IMG/VR virus record: IMGVR_UViG_3300005602_000003
Location: 1 to 64,000 of that record
DNA from: a virus
Length of the DNA stretch: 64,000 bases
Direction: 5' to 3' (one strand)
Each line of letters begins with the position of its first letter. Position 1 is the stretch's first letter. The translations under genes were made by a program, and so were the position numbers. Positions 22,206 to 31,557 of this stretch are shown piece after piece. The notes below the pieces were generated by a model that was not told the origin of the DNA, did no database searches, and saw nothing but the letters and a program-made list of their open reading frames with translations.

Positions 22206-22441
22206 GTCGTCGTGGTCCCGTCGTCAGCCGGGAGCGGTTGCTGCAACTGAGCGCTCAAAGCCGCCAAGTTGGTTTGCAGCGTAGTGATCTGGGCCGCTGT
22301 GACCGTCGTGCCTTCGAACAAGCTGTAGATCAGTTGCGCGAACGGTTCCGCGTCCTCGGCGGCAGTGATGACCGTAGGCCCAATCTGGACCGCCTCGCTG
22401 ATGACCGACGCGATGGCGGCAAGAATTGTCGTGGGATCCAT
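22202..22441 (-). CDS. Ala/Thr-rich 79-residue protein
   Basis: Helical, AEPFAQLIYSLFEGTTVTAA then a Gln/Leu helix and a Thr tail. Common alongside holins in related phages by my recollection; function unknown. Confidence 0.55.
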   Translation of the reverse strand: MDPTTILAAIASVISEAVQIGPTVITAAEDAEPFAQLIYSLFEGTTVTAAQITTLQTNLAALSAQLQQPLPADDGTTTT

Positions 22442-22474
22442 GGGAAAGTGCTCCTGTTTTTCTGTATGACAGCT

Positions 22475-22855
22475 TCAGTGGATGCCGTAAGCGGCTTCGA
22501 TCGCCTGGAACCCGGCGAGCGCACTTTCGGCAGCCGTGATGACGGCGGATGCGCTAAGTGTCGGATTGGCGGCCACGAACGCATTGGCGGCCTGAATGGC
22601 GTTCTCGGCCGTGAGATCGGCGGCCTGCAGCTTGAGGATAATGCTGCGCTGGGCGCAGACGGCTGTCACGGTCGACACCGTCCCGGTCCTGCAGAGCGGC
22701 AGGTTCCGGTAGGCCACCGCCGCCGAGAGCGCGATGCCGTAGGCACTTTCGACACCGCCGAGCTGGTTGTAATTGATCGGGTTCTGAATCTCGCCCGACA
22801 AGAGAGCGCACCCGCCTACGGCGGGCAGGAGGAGCAAGGCCAGGAGCTTGCGCAT
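22475..22855 (-). CDS. Lipoprotein with palindrome-encoded lipobox
   Basis: 126 residues. MRKLLALLLLPAVGGCALL is a lipoprotein signal with Cys16 after AVGG. The bases coding LPAVGGC are a perfect palindrome copy (22811-22825), so the repeat forms the lipobox. The mature part is Ala-rich and helical. Located among lysis genes; an outer-membrane role such as spanin-like action is possible. Confidence 0.6.
   Translation of the reverse strand: MRKLLALLLLPAVGGCALLSGEIQNPINYNQLGGVESAYGIALSAAVAYRNLPLCRTGTVSTVTAVCAQRSIILKLQAADLTAENAIQAANAFVAANPTLSASAVITAAESALAGFQAIEAAYGIH
22811..22825. repeat. Palindrome encoding a lipobox
   Basis: CCCGCC-TAC-GGCGGG; minus strand reads CCC-GCC-GTA-GGC-GGG-TGC (P-A-V-G-G-C). 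Confidence 0.8.
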
Positions 22856-22868
22856 AGGAGGTGTCCTT

Positions 22869-23174
22869 TCAGGGTTTCTTGGTGACGGTCGTGTCGATCG
22901 TCGAGGTGACGAGGGTCGAGGGGGCGGCATCCGCCACGAGCGGATCGTGGACCACGATGGCGGCCACCTGCCCGGTGGCGGCGAGCTCGTTGATCTTGGC
23001 CATGAGGCGGTTGCCGTAGAGGGACCACAGGAAGGTCCCGACTCCCACGGCAACGCCCGCGTAGGGCGCCCAGGTGGCGCTGGTGCCGAAACCGGCGTTG
23101 ATCAGGGCGCCTGACAGGAGCGCGAACGCGAAGCGGATGTAGCGCTGGATGTCGGCCGATGAAGGGGCGTCCAT
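22869..23174 (-). CDS. Holin-like membrane protein
   Basis: 101 residues. Two hydrophobic helices (IRFAFALLSGALINAGF and YAGVAVGVGTFLWSLYG) with a short turn, an N-terminus without signal peptide and a soluble tail. Topology and location near endolysin and coiled-coil anchor suggest the holin. Confidence 0.55.
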   Translation of the reverse strand: MDAPSSADIQRYIRFAFALLSGALINAGFGTSATWAPYAGVAVGVGTFLWSLYGNRLMAKINELAATGQVAAIVVHDPLVADAAPSTLVTSTIDTTVTKKP

Positions 23175-23272
23175 GAGTGTCTCCGTTTCGCCTTTGTGCC
23201 ATAATTCGAGGCGGGTTGTAAACCGGCTTTACCGACAAGCTCGTCACAGCGCGGCGGTCAGCGGCGGGCTCC

Positions 23273-25891
23273 CTACCCCACCATCGGGAGGAACATCGGC
23301 GTGTTGTCGTTGGCTGCGGGGGCGAAGTCGCGTTTGAGCAGGAAGTTAAATTGCGCAAAGCCATAGTAGAGCTGGTAGGGTGTCGAATTTGGCAATGCCG
23401 CCGACAGCAGCGAATATTGACCGCCCCCAGGGAGCACTAGATGTGACGGCACCTTGGAATGAGGGAACAAGCTCGGGTTTACAAACTGCCCAAAATACGA
23501 AGCCATGAATGGTATTCCGTAGTTGACGGCAGGCGAAGCGCTGTTTTTCCACGCGAGCAATCCAGCCTGCAACGCAGTGTTTGCTGCGGCGCCTGTCCCG
23601 CTGCCAGGAGGAACCAAAACCCCAATATTTGTTAGCGTAGTTGCACTTGGCGTCACTGGTTGCGGGGCGCCCTCATACCACTCGACCCGCAACGAAACCA
23701 TTCCTGCTGGTCTTTGGCTATCGAATCCCTCTGCGATCGCTTCCCATGCAGGAAGAATTTCAGACAATAATCCGATCAAACTGGTTGCATTCGCCGGACC
23801 GACCGAAGTGACCCCGGTCCCCGGGCTGACACTTATTGGCGTCGAACCACAGCCACCGTTCGACGCGAATGCGGCAATCTGGAATGTCATCGTGGTTACA
23901 TTAACGAAGCAGTATCCCGTACCCGCCGTGAGTCCGTTGCACACCGTACCGCCAGTCGCTTGAAACACCGCGATCATATTATTGGCGCTGCCAGTTTGAA
24001 TCGTGGATGTCGCTGAGTAACCATGCGCCGCTGACGTGCTGAATGTGGTTCCTGTCGGGCATGAGAACGTCGTGGCCGTGCCGGAATTGTACGTCAACGC
24101 AGCGACCGTACCCTGTCGAAAGTCATTATCCAGAGACGCGAGTGAGGTGGGATCGCTCGCATTGGACGCGAATGCAGTTGCTAGTGTTTGTAAAAATGAC
24201 GCATTGTTGGCAGTTGCCGTGGTGCCCCCGTTAGAGCTTTGGTCGCTGAAATTTGTCCCGGCGGTATAGGGCGCGTACCCAATAACATCGACCACGTCGA
24301 TGGGCCTATTTGGGAAGGTGGTGTAATCGGCGCTCCCGGTGTAGGCACTATAAACGGCGTTTCCTATACCCGTGCTCGTACCAGATGGCGCCAAATCGTA
24401 TCCACCCATGCGCCACTTTACCGTCGTCGGCGGATTGGCCTCCGCCTGGGACATCAAGGTCCGACGAACTCTGGACATTTGACCAGAACATGCGGCCGGG
24501 ATGAGCGATCCCATGATCTGAGCAACACGTATTCCGTAGAAATCGTTGTACGGCTGGTTGTTCGCGTTCGGGAATCCCATCGCCAGACCGCGCTGGAAGG
24601 CCCACTGCGTCTCGGGGAAGCCGAAATTCCACAGTTCGTTGGTATATTCCGGCTCATAGAACAGTGTCGATTTCAGGTTTCCACAGACATACGCCGCCTC
24701 CTGCGTTATATAGTTGTTGTTTGCAAGATACGGAATTGTTGCCCACAGATTGACGTTGAGTCCGTTCGCCATGCTAACTTGGGCCTCGATCGGAATTGTC
24801 CCCGTCAGGCCCCCGGCTTGATATAGCCATTTATTGAGGACGCCGTCGAAAATGAAGGTTGCGTTTCCCACAGCAACCGCAGATGCAGACGGCGCGAGGG
24901 CGAACATCGTGACGATTGGATACGCAACCCCCCCAACGCATAGCATCGGGGATGTGGTCGTGTTGGCCGAAGACAGCGAGCCCTGTATTACCGACCCATC
25001 ACTAGGGGTGCCAGGAGTGTCCGTCGTTGGAGCGGCAGTATATAGCTCTAAACTCCCGCCGGTAGCAGAACAGCCTCCGCTGCTTGTACTGGAATAGGTA
25101 ATACTGGAGGACTGAACAGACGGCGGAAAGCGAGGCGAGGTCCAACTCAGGCTGGAAAGCGTAGACCGATAAGCCCATTGAACGTCTGTCGATAATCCGG
25201 CCGGTCCCGCATCGACCCATCCCATTGGCCGAATGGCTTGTGCGTGAGCACCTTGAAGCGCGGCAATCTGCTCTGGCGTAAACAAGCCGCGATAATCAAC
25301 CGCAGGCCCATAAGTGGTATACGCCGTCACATCACTGGCTCTGACGATAGCGAGGCTCGCGGTGCCTGCTGCGCCATAGCTTCCGGCGCCGGGAAATTGC
25401 AAAGAAAACGTCGATGTTGTCCACGTCATAGAGCCAGCACCGGCCCCACTAATCGTCAGCGTCACATTACCGCCGGTGCAACCCGACACGCTTCCGCCGG
25501 TTCCCGTCAACGAGCAAGACGAGTTTGTTCCGAGATTCACTATTTGAAGTTGCGTTCCCGCCGTCCAGATCGCCGTGTATTGCGTGCCGGTCCAGAACGT
25601 ATTGTTGAACGTGATGCTCACAAGCCCTGTAAACGACTGCGTTGGGTAGCCGTTTGCGTCGAGCGCGGCCGTCTGGGGAGTTGCACCTCCGCTAAATCCC
25701 TCTGATCCTACATGCAAAATGTTGATGAAGTCCGCCGGGATCAAATCCCCGCCGCCGAGATTGAGTTGCGCAAACCCGGAAGCCCCCACAGGCAATCCAT
25801 GAGGCGGCCATGCATCTGCGTTTGCGCAGCAAACGATCGCTGCTATTTGAAACAGCCTTATCAGGAATGCGTTAAACTTAAAATGCATCAT
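23273..25891 (-). CDS. Large exported glycoside-hydrolase-like protein (putative depolymerase)
   Basis: 872 residues. A signal peptide (FLIRLFQIAAIVCCANADA) opens it. Residues about 100-330 are beta-rich Ser/Thr/Gly segments. The central region has LWATIPYLANNNYITQEAAY and FYEPEYTNELWNFGF. The YTNELWN with Asn-Glu resembles the acid/base motif of clan-A glycoside hydrolases, so a polysaccharide depolymerase or tail spike is likely. Signal peptides are odd for a virion protein; it may instead be released. Related exported proteins follow. Confidence 0.55.
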   Translation of the reverse strand: MMHFKFNAFLIRLFQIAAIVCCANADAWPPHGLPVGASGFAQLNLGGGDLIPADFINILHVGSEGFSGGATPQTAALDANGYPTQSFTGLVSITFNNTFWTGTQYTAIWTAGTQLQIVNLGTNSSCSLTGTGGSVSGCTGGNVTLTISGAGAGSMTWTTSTFSLQFPGAGSYGAAGTASLAIVRASDVTAYTTYGPAVDYRGLFTPEQIAALQGAHAQAIRPMGWVDAGPAGLSTDVQWAYRSTLSSLSWTSPRFPPSVQSSSITYSSTSSGGCSATGGSLELYTAAPTTDTPGTPSDGSVIQGSLSSANTTTSPMLCVGGVAYPIVTMFALAPSASAVAVGNATFIFDGVLNKWLYQAGGLTGTIPIEAQVSMANGLNVNLWATIPYLANNNYITQEAAYVCGNLKSTLFYEPEYTNELWNFGFPETQWAFQRGLAMGFPNANNQPYNDFYGIRVAQIMGSLIPAACSGQMSRVRRTLMSQAEANPPTTVKWRMGGYDLAPSGTSTGIGNAVYSAYTGSADYTTFPNRPIDVVDVIGYAPYTAGTNFSDQSSNGGTTATANNASFLQTLATAFASNASDPTSLASLDNDFRQGTVAALTYNSGTATTFSCPTGTTFSTSAAHGYSATSTIQTGSANNMIAVFQATGGTVCNGLTAGTGYCFVNVTTMTFQIAAFASNGGCGSTPISVSPGTGVTSVGPANATSLIGLLSEILPAWEAIAEGFDSQRPAGMVSLRVEWYEGAPQPVTPSATTLTNIGVLVPPGSGTGAAANTALQAGLLAWKNSASPAVNYGIPFMASYFGQFVNPSLFPHSKVPSHLVLPGGGQYSLLSAALPNSTPYQLYYGFAQFNFLLKRDFAPAANDNTPMFLPMVG

Positions 25892-25892
25892 C

Positions 25893-27218
25893 TTAGTGGC
25901 GTCGCTTCAATTCTTCAATTTGGGCCTGTTGTTCTTGAATCGCGCGCACCAGCAACGGTATCAAGCCGACAAGATCGATCCCATTCGGAGTTCCATCCGC
26001 GTCGTATCTAGCGAGTTTTGGCAGTACCGCAGCAAAATTCTCCGCAAGAAACCCATATTGCAGCCGCGCTCCGTTGTCGCCAAATCCCTGCTTGTAAAAA
26101 TAGTTTCCTGGCGTCAGATCGGCTATCTTGGCCAGCGCACTATCAATCGGCCTCCAATCACGTTTGGCCGCCGCCATAGACGATGTCCCGAGACAAATTC
26201 CAAGAGTCCCGCTTCCAGCGTACAACTGGCCGGCCGTTGAGTTCCAGCAAAGAGTATTATCAGTTTGTGCGGCGTCGCTCGTAAGCGCTGGCATTTGGAC
26301 TGTCTGCGTCCCACCCTTTAGTATCAGAGCGGTTGCCAGGGTATTTTGAGTACCGGAGGCCGCGCTGCTCAACGTCGTCTTAAACACTACATCCCCGCCG
26401 CCTGAGCCGTTGCTTTTTGACCCAGCGACGGTGAACGTTGCGCCAGCGACGTTGGTATTGCCGGCTGATACAGATTGGGGCTGAATCGTTTGGGCAACAG
26501 GAGAGGCCGCATCAGAGGCACCAAACTGAAGCGTAGCGTTCACGGGGGATGTGATAATAGTGCTGCCATTGCGCAGGCCGTAGCCGCCGCTCGTGTTGGT
26601 GAGATTTATCGCCCCACCAGCGCTGCTTGAACTGGACGTGATATTACCGCTCACTCCTATCGAAGACCCAAACGTCCAACTGCCTCCCGCGGTTATTCCG
26701 AAATCGAGTTGGTTTGTTCCTCCAACCAAAACTTCAACATTTCTTGTTGATCCAGTCCCGCCCTTTTGAGTTCCGATCGTCAGGACGTTCGTCACGTCCT
26801 TAAACCCAAAGACGCCCCGCTCATAGTTGGTGGGGCCCGTCACTGTATCGACCGTGTTGTAAGTATAAAATTCAGACGCGGTCGTGCTGTCGGATAAAGC
26901 CAACGTGCCCACCCCGGCCCGATTCAGGAAAGTGTCCGAGTTCCAGTTTACGGAAGACCCAGAAACGACAATTACCGCCGATGATGCCCAGCTACTTCCA
27001 TCAGGAAAGGTGACTGTCCCGGTAAAGGTGGGAGACGCTGACGTAAACGTCTTCATCGCACTCGGCGTTGTCGTGACCGCTGGGTTGGCAGTTTGAAACA
27101 TCGGAATTTGCTCGGTCCCGCCAAGAGCTGAACCTGCGCTCAGAGCATTAATTGTGGAATCGGCCAATGCAGGGCTTATAGTGAAAACGGCAAGGAAGGC
27201 GGCTATAGTGATTTTCAT
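25893..27218 (-). CDS. Tail fibre with S74-type intramolecular chaperone
   Basis: 441 residues from ATG 27218 (a GTG at 27230 overlaps the previous stop and is the alternative). A signal peptide (ITIAAFLAVFTISPALA) precedes a long Ser/Thr/Gly repeat stalk. The C-terminus, KRDWRPIDSALAKI, LQYGFLAENFAAVLPKLARY and LIPLLVRAIQEQQAQIEEL, is the peptidase S74/intramolecular-chaperone domain that trimerises and self-cleaves in phage fibres. Receptor binding is the likely role. Confidence 0.75.
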   Translation of the reverse strand: MKITIAAFLAVFTISPALADSTINALSAGSALGGTEQIPMFQTANPAVTTTPSAMKTFTSASPTFTGTVTFPDGSSWASSAVIVVSGSSVNWNSDTFLNRAGVGTLALSDSTTASEFYTYNTVDTVTGPTNYERGVFGFKDVTNVLTIGTQKGGTGSTRNVEVLVGGTNQLDFGITAGGSWTFGSSIGVSGNITSSSSSAGGAINLTNTSGGYGLRNGSTIITSPVNATLQFGASDAASPVAQTIQPQSVSAGNTNVAGATFTVAGSKSNGSGGGDVVFKTTLSSAASGTQNTLATALILKGGTQTVQMPALTSDAAQTDNTLCWNSTAGQLYAGSGTLGICLGTSSMAAAKRDWRPIDSALAKIADLTPGNYFYKQGFGDNGARLQYGFLAENFAAVLPKLARYDADGTPNGIDLVGLIPLLVRAIQEQQAQIEELKRRH

Positions 27219-27226
27219 GGTTGATC

Positions 27227-27451
27227 TCACTTGATTAGGAATTTCGAGCCGGTATTAACGAGCAGCGCTGAACCAGTGTTGGCCAAAAGGAAGTTGGTGC
27301 CCCCACTCGGGCCACCTCCCACCCCACACAGCATCATCCCGCATTGCGCCTTGACGTGCGTAGGCGCAGACAGGAACACCCCCAGGATGGCGACCAGGAG
27401 CCATGCCGAGAGGGCGACCGGGGCTAGGGCGAGGATGGCGCGGCGCATCAT
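27227..27451 (-). CDS. Small exported Gly/Leu protein
   Basis: 74 residues: signal-like helix (LAPVALSAWLLVAILGVFL), then two cysteines and NFLLANTGSALLVNTGSKFL, an internal repeat of LANTGS/LVNTGS. Precedes the S74 fibre and shares a coupled stop/start. Confidence 0.6.
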   Translation of the reverse strand: MMRRAILALAPVALSAWLLVAILGVFLSAPTHVKAQCGMMLCGVGGGPSGGTNFLLANTGSALLVNTGSKFLIK

Positions 27452-27485
27452 AGGCCCCCGATGAGTGACGGATGGGGCATCACGG

Positions 27486-28583
27486 CTATAGCTGGACGTA
27501 GGTTAGATTCCCGGACACATAGACGTTCGTGCCGTTGACCATGCAGAACTCGGCGGAAGCTGCACCCTTTGCGATGGTTCCGGAACCGTTACCGTAGGTC
27601 TCGCCGCCGTTTGCGGCGTATGACATGCTGTTGGCGACGTTGGTGGTCGTACTGCCGATGACTGCCGCATTATTGGTCGCACACGCAGTTCCGGTCCCGG
27701 TCGTAAAAGCCACCGTCGTCGCCCCGGCGACCACGTAATGGAGCGCGCAAACATAGATTGTCGTTGAGCCGGACAGAGCAACGAGTTGTACGGACGAAGT
27801 GCCATTTGTGGTGAAGGCCACATTGGTTTTATTGCCATACGCGCACGGATCGTTGCTCACATAGCCAATGAGATTGCACGGGCTACTCGTGCAAGCTGGA
27901 ATTTGAGAGGCGATTAAGGTTGCGAGATTGGAACCGTTCGGTGCGTCGATATGCAAATTCGCGCTGCTGTCGATTTCCGCATTTTGCACAGTGCCGGTTG
28001 CGCCGCCATTCTGTGTTCCCCCCAGCAGCACCGGAGGATTGGCGGCTGCGCTACCGGCTGCCGTGGGGCCAAAGACGGCACCGGAGGAACCGGAGCCACC
28101 GCCGCCTCCACCCGAGCCCGTAGGCAGGCCCGAACCGCCCACCATGTTGACGGTAGTGGTCGAGGTCGACGTGATGCAGGTGAGCTGCGTGTTGGTGCCG
28201 ACCGTGAACCCAAACCAGCTATTGGGCGGAATTGGTTGATCGCTAGTCGTAGCCGACGCGCCAAGCTTGCAATACGCTACGTTGGTGGCCCCGGCGTTGC
28301 TGGCCACCACCTCGGCGCCGGCCGGGAGAGTGCCGGTGACGCCGCCGGTCGTAACCGAAATCGGAGTGCCGGTGGTCTGGGTCGTGCCAGGAAAGCCCGT
28401 GATCGAAGCCGAAACCGACGCGCTTACGTATAGCGGATTACCCGAGGCGCAAGGCGCCCACTGGGGGTTCGTCGGCCCCTGGTAGCAGTAGAGGTTGACT
28501 TGTTGCGCTTGCGCCGGAGTCAACCCGCCGCAGGCGGGCAGGAACCAGAGCAGCCCTAGGACTCCGAATACCAGCTTGCGCAT
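27486..28583 (-). CDS. Exported Ser/Thr/Gly-rich protein, putative fibre
   Basis: 365 residues; AGAGGAAG before ATG 28583. The signal peptide is VFGVLGLLWFLPACGGLTPA; its LPACGGLT is encoded by a palindrome (28524-28538). The mature protein is rich in Ser, Thr, Ala and Gly with a pure Gly/Ser hinge about residue 140 and several Cys. Beta-structured fibre or secreted adhesin; no enzyme motif. Confidence 0.6.
   Translation of the reverse strand: MRKLVFGVLGLLWFLPACGGLTPAQAQQVNLYCYQGPTNPQWAPCASGNPLYVSASVSASITGFPGTTQTTGTPISVTTGGVTGTLPAGAEVVASNAGATNVAYCKLGASATTSDQPIPPNSWFGFTVGTNTQLTCITSTSTTTVNMVGGSGLPTGSGGGGGGSGSSGAVFGPTAAGSAAANPPVLLGGTQNGGATGTVQNAEIDSSANLHIDAPNGSNLATLIASQIPACTSSPCNLIGYVSNDPCAYGNKTNVAFTTNGTSSVQLVALSGSTTIYVCALHYVVAGATTVAFTTGTGTACATNNAAVIGSTTTNVANSMSYAANGGETYGNGSGTIAKGAASAEFCMVNGTNVYVSGNLTYVQL
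28524..28538. repeat. Palindrome in a signal peptide
   Basis: CCCGCC-GCA-GGCGGG; minus strand gives PACGGLT, the cleavage region of the signal. Confidence 0.8.
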
Positions 28584-28594
28584 CGCGCTTCCTC

Positions 28595-29233
28595 TCAGAT
28601 CGCCCATTGGGCCTTCAACTCGTCGACCGTCATCGGGTCCACGATCGTATTGTTGTCGACGTTGCCGACGATGCCCGGCACCGTATGCGGCCCGGGGCCG
28701 AACGAGTCGCCGTTGTTCTGCCAGAGCCAAGGTGCCTGCCAGCTCTCCTGGACGGTCCAGGTCCTGCTGTACTGCGCGAGCCACAGCCGGTGCTTGCCAA
28801 AATACGGGTCGTTGCCGTCGATCTTCTCCTTGGCGATATTGCCCGAGTAGATCACCGGCATGCGGCCGAGCTTGTCCTCGATGCGCTCGCAGAAGGCGCG
28901 TGCGCTCGACGCCGATGGCGCCGAGCCGTCCGACAGGCTCTCCCAGTCGAGTGCCACCAAGGTCGCGGCATCCGGCTTGGCGCACGACAGGAAGAAGTCG
29001 GCCTCCCCGGCTCCGCCGCCGTGATAGAAGTGGTAGGCGCCCCACAGCAAACCCGCCTTGAGCCCGAACGGCCGCCGGATCGTGTACATGGCATCGACGT
29101 GCCCGGTGCCTTCGCTGGCCTTGTGGATCACGCCGACGTAGCCGGCGCCTGCCACGGCCACGAAGTCGATCGGTTGGGGCACACTCGAATTGTCGCCCGC
29201 GTAGATGTCGATGACGAGAGGCTTATTGGGCAT
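28595..29233 (-). CDS. GH25 endolysin (lysozyme)
   Basis: 212 residues. IDIYAGDN at about 8-15 and ALDWES at about 94-99 provide the Asp and Glu of the GH25 muramidase site; AYHFYHGG and LWLAQYSRTW are also typical. It cleaves the glycan backbone of peptidoglycan. No signal peptide, so it depends on the holin. Confidence 0.88.
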   Translation of the reverse strand: MPNKPLVIDIYAGDNSSVPQPIDFVAVAGAGYVGVIHKASEGTGHVDAMYTIRRPFGLKAGLLWGAYHFYHGGGAGEADFFLSCAKPDAATLVALDWESLSDGSAPSASSARAFCERIEDKLGRMPVIYSGNIAKEKIDGNDPYFGKHRLWLAQYSRTWTVQESWQAPWLWQNNGDSFGPGPHTVPGIVGNVDNNTIVDPMTVDELKAQWAI

Positions 29234-29239
29234 GAGGAT

Positions 29240-31270
29240 CTACCAAGTAAAAGCTGTTATCGCGACAATGTCACCAGTATTGGCCCCGCTCTCCGTCCAG
29301 TAGATGATCTGAGAGGTGACGAGCGCTATCCCCGGCAAAAGCGCACCAAACGCAGTCCCGAACAACGCTCCTGTAGAGGCGCCCTGTCCTTGTGCCCCAA
29401 TGCCAGTACCGTCTCCCGCGGCCGTGACGGAGCCGCCATGCGAACTCACTGTTCCAACGATCGCATCCACCGTTTTAGTAACTGTTGCCGGCACACCCGA
29501 AGCTATGGATAGGCTGGTAAGTGTTGCCGACCCAGTCAAGCTTGACGATATGGTCTTCGGCGTCTGATACCAGAATTTTCGGCTCTGGATCAGACCGACC
29601 ACGACATGCGCCGACCCGTCAGTCGGCCATATGCCGATAAGCGCCGAGGCAACGTAGCCGCTAGGCATGCTCGCGCCTGGATAGAGCGTCGAGCAGGCGT
29701 TGGTCGCAGCATTGGACCCTAGCACGGCGAACGTCGACCCGTCGCCTTTGGTGATTGAGTAGACGCAAATGAACCCCGAAGTCGGCGCCGAGCCGGTATC
29801 CATTCCATTGGCGCCGGTGTTCGTAATCGTCAACGTATGCGATGCGCTGGCTTCCTTGTAGATCGTGGCTCCCAGCGAGGTCTCGGTCAGTATCTCGTCA
29901 GCCGTAACCGTGAGAGTCGTCGTGCTGCCTTGGACGATCTTGAGATTGCGTGCATCTCCCGCTACGCCTTGAGGACAAGTTATGGTCGTACTCGCGCCGG
30001 AACAGCCGGCGATGGTCAAAGCCCCGGTCAGACCATTGACGGACGAGACCGTGGCGCCGGCAGCGACAGCAGAAACTGTAGTGTATTTGATCTGCCCCGA
30101 CGCCGACACGTCTTGGATCATCACCAAATCACTAGCGCCGGGCGTAGCCTTCAGACTCAGGCTTCCGATCGTGAATGGGGCGTAGTTCGCCGATCCGCTG
30201 CTGACGTTGCCCAACAACGAATAGCCGGTCCCGTCCTGGACGATATTGGCGAGAGTAACGAAGTTGGAGCCGCTCAGTGTCGGCGAACCCGCAATTGTGC
30301 CCGATAGCGTAGCGCCGTTGATCGTCTTATTGGTCAAGGTCTGCGATGCCGCCAGCAACGTAACCGTGTCCGTCGCAGCCGGGAACGTGTATGTGTAGGC
30401 GCTGCCGGTCGGGAATGCCAGTGTTGGCGTAGCGGTTCCGGTCGTCGTCAGCGACGCAGCAAGTGTCAACGTGTTGGAATTGTTATTGACCCCGGTTCCG
30501 CCGAAGCCCGGGGCTAAGATAGTCCCTTGCCAGACTCCGGTAGCTATAGTGCCGACAGTCGTTAGCGAAGAATTGACCACGTTGCTGGCAAGCGTGGTTC
30601 CGGTCAGCGTGTTGGCGGCCACTGACGCGATCCCCGCCGTAGAGATCGAGGTAATCAATCCCTTGTTGTTGACCGTGACGATCGGAATGGCGACCGAAGA
30701 TCCGAAAGTGCCGGTATCGGGGTTGACCGTCGCCAGAGTAGCTGCCGCCGAACCGGGTCCGGTAGCCGTCACGTCTCCGGTCAGTGCGCTGATCGAGGAG
30801 AGCGAACACGTCTGCTGCCCTACTACAGTGCCGTTGACAAAAAGACACGAACCATTGACCGGGCCGCCGTTGATCGGCGTGGTGCCGAGCGTGATCGTGC
30901 TCAAGGAACCAGGAAACGGATAACTGATGCCGTTGATCAGAAAATTGAGCGTCTCGGACGTGGCCCCACCGTAATTCTGCAGGGAGATTGTCGCGGGAGC
31001 CGAGCTGGAAACTGAGAAGCAGAGACTGTTATAGGCGCCGATGATTGGCGCGCTGTTGGCGCATAGCGCAGGACCGCCATTATTTGTAATTCCAAGACTC
31101 GTGAGGCCGTTCGGGTTGGCAGCCGTACCGCCGTCTTGAAGAATCCCGTTACTGGTCCAAACCGGAATGTGCCCCGGAGTCACGGAACCAGATTGTAAAA
31201 TTTGAGAATACGCAGGAGGCGCAAGACCCCACAGCGCGAACGCGACAAGAAGGCGCTTGAGCACTTTCAC
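29240..31270 (-). CDS. Exported large fibre-like protein
   Basis: 676 residues. Signal peptide (KRLLVAFALWGLAPPAYS). Long Ser/Thr/Gly beta-repeat stalk and a globular C-terminus (VVVGLIQSRKFWYQTPKTIS and on). It resembles phage fibre shafts. Third protein in the cluster with an export signal. Confidence 0.6.
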   Translation of the reverse strand: MKVLKRLLVAFALWGLAPPAYSQILQSGSVTPGHIPVWTSNGILQDGGTAANPNGLTSLGITNNGGPALCANSAPIIGAYNSLCFSVSSSAPATISLQNYGGATSETLNFLINGISYPFPGSLSTITLGTTPINGGPVNGSCLFVNGTVVGQQTCSLSSISALTGDVTATGPGSAAATLATVNPDTGTFGSSVAIPIVTVNNKGLITSISTAGIASVAANTLTGTTLASNVVNSSLTTVGTIATGVWQGTILAPGFGGTGVNNNSNTLTLAASLTTTGTATPTLAFPTGSAYTYTFPAATDTVTLLAASQTLTNKTINGATLSGTIAGSPTLSGSNFVTLANIVQDGTGYSLLGNVSSGSANYAPFTIGSLSLKATPGASDLVMIQDVSASGQIKYTTVSAVAAGATVSSVNGLTGALTIAGCSGASTTITCPQGVAGDARNLKIVQGSTTTLTVTADEILTETSLGATIYKEASASHTLTITNTGANGMDTGSAPTSGFICVYSITKGDGSTFAVLGSNAATNACSTLYPGASMPSGYVASALIGIWPTDGSAHVVVGLIQSRKFWYQTPKTISSSLTGSATLTSLSIASGVPATVTKTVDAIVGTVSSHGGSVTAAGDGTGIGAQGQGASTGALFGTAFGALLPGIALVTSQIIYWTESGANTGDIVAITAFTW

Positions 31271-31557
31271 TTCCTCCGCACGATCCAGTTCGCGGCGAGC
31301 ACGAAGCTCGCGTAGATCGACAGGCTGATGATCTGGAACGTGTTGGGATCAGGCGTCTTGAACCAAAGCGCGAAGACCGATCCGACCGTGATCAGGGTGA
31401 ACAGCGACGCCAGGGCCACGAGGGATTTCTGGGAGAGCGTGCGCAGTGCCAGGAAAATGGCGTCCGTGGCGATCTTCTGCCCTACGGGCTCGACTTGCCC
31501 GCCGGCAGGCGGGTCAGCGGGCTCTTCGACCAATTGGAATCGCGCTGGTTCCGCCAT
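31267..31557 (-). CDS. Two-helix membrane protein, holin candidate
   Basis: 96 residues. A charged N-terminal half with a palindrome-encoded DPPAGGQV (31498-31513), then two transmembrane helices (LVALASLFTLITVGSVFALW and IISLSIYASFVLAANWIV) and an Arg-Arg-Lys end. Overlaps the fibre start by four bases. Confidence 0.55.
   Translation of the reverse strand: MAEPARFQLVEEPADPPAGGQVEPVGQKIATDAIFLALRTLSQKSLVALASLFTLITVGSVFALWFKTPDPNTFQIISLSIYASFVLAANWIVRRK
31498..31513. repeat. In-gene palindrome CCCGCC-GGCA-GGCGGG
   Basis: Encodes PPAGG in the charged half of the two-helix membrane protein. Confidence 0.75.

Noticed and set aside
27486-29045. 519-codon ORF extending the fibre gene upstream through the endolysin
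   Set aside because: The extension is frame-shifted endolysin sequence; ATG 28583 has its own ribosome site and signal peptide.
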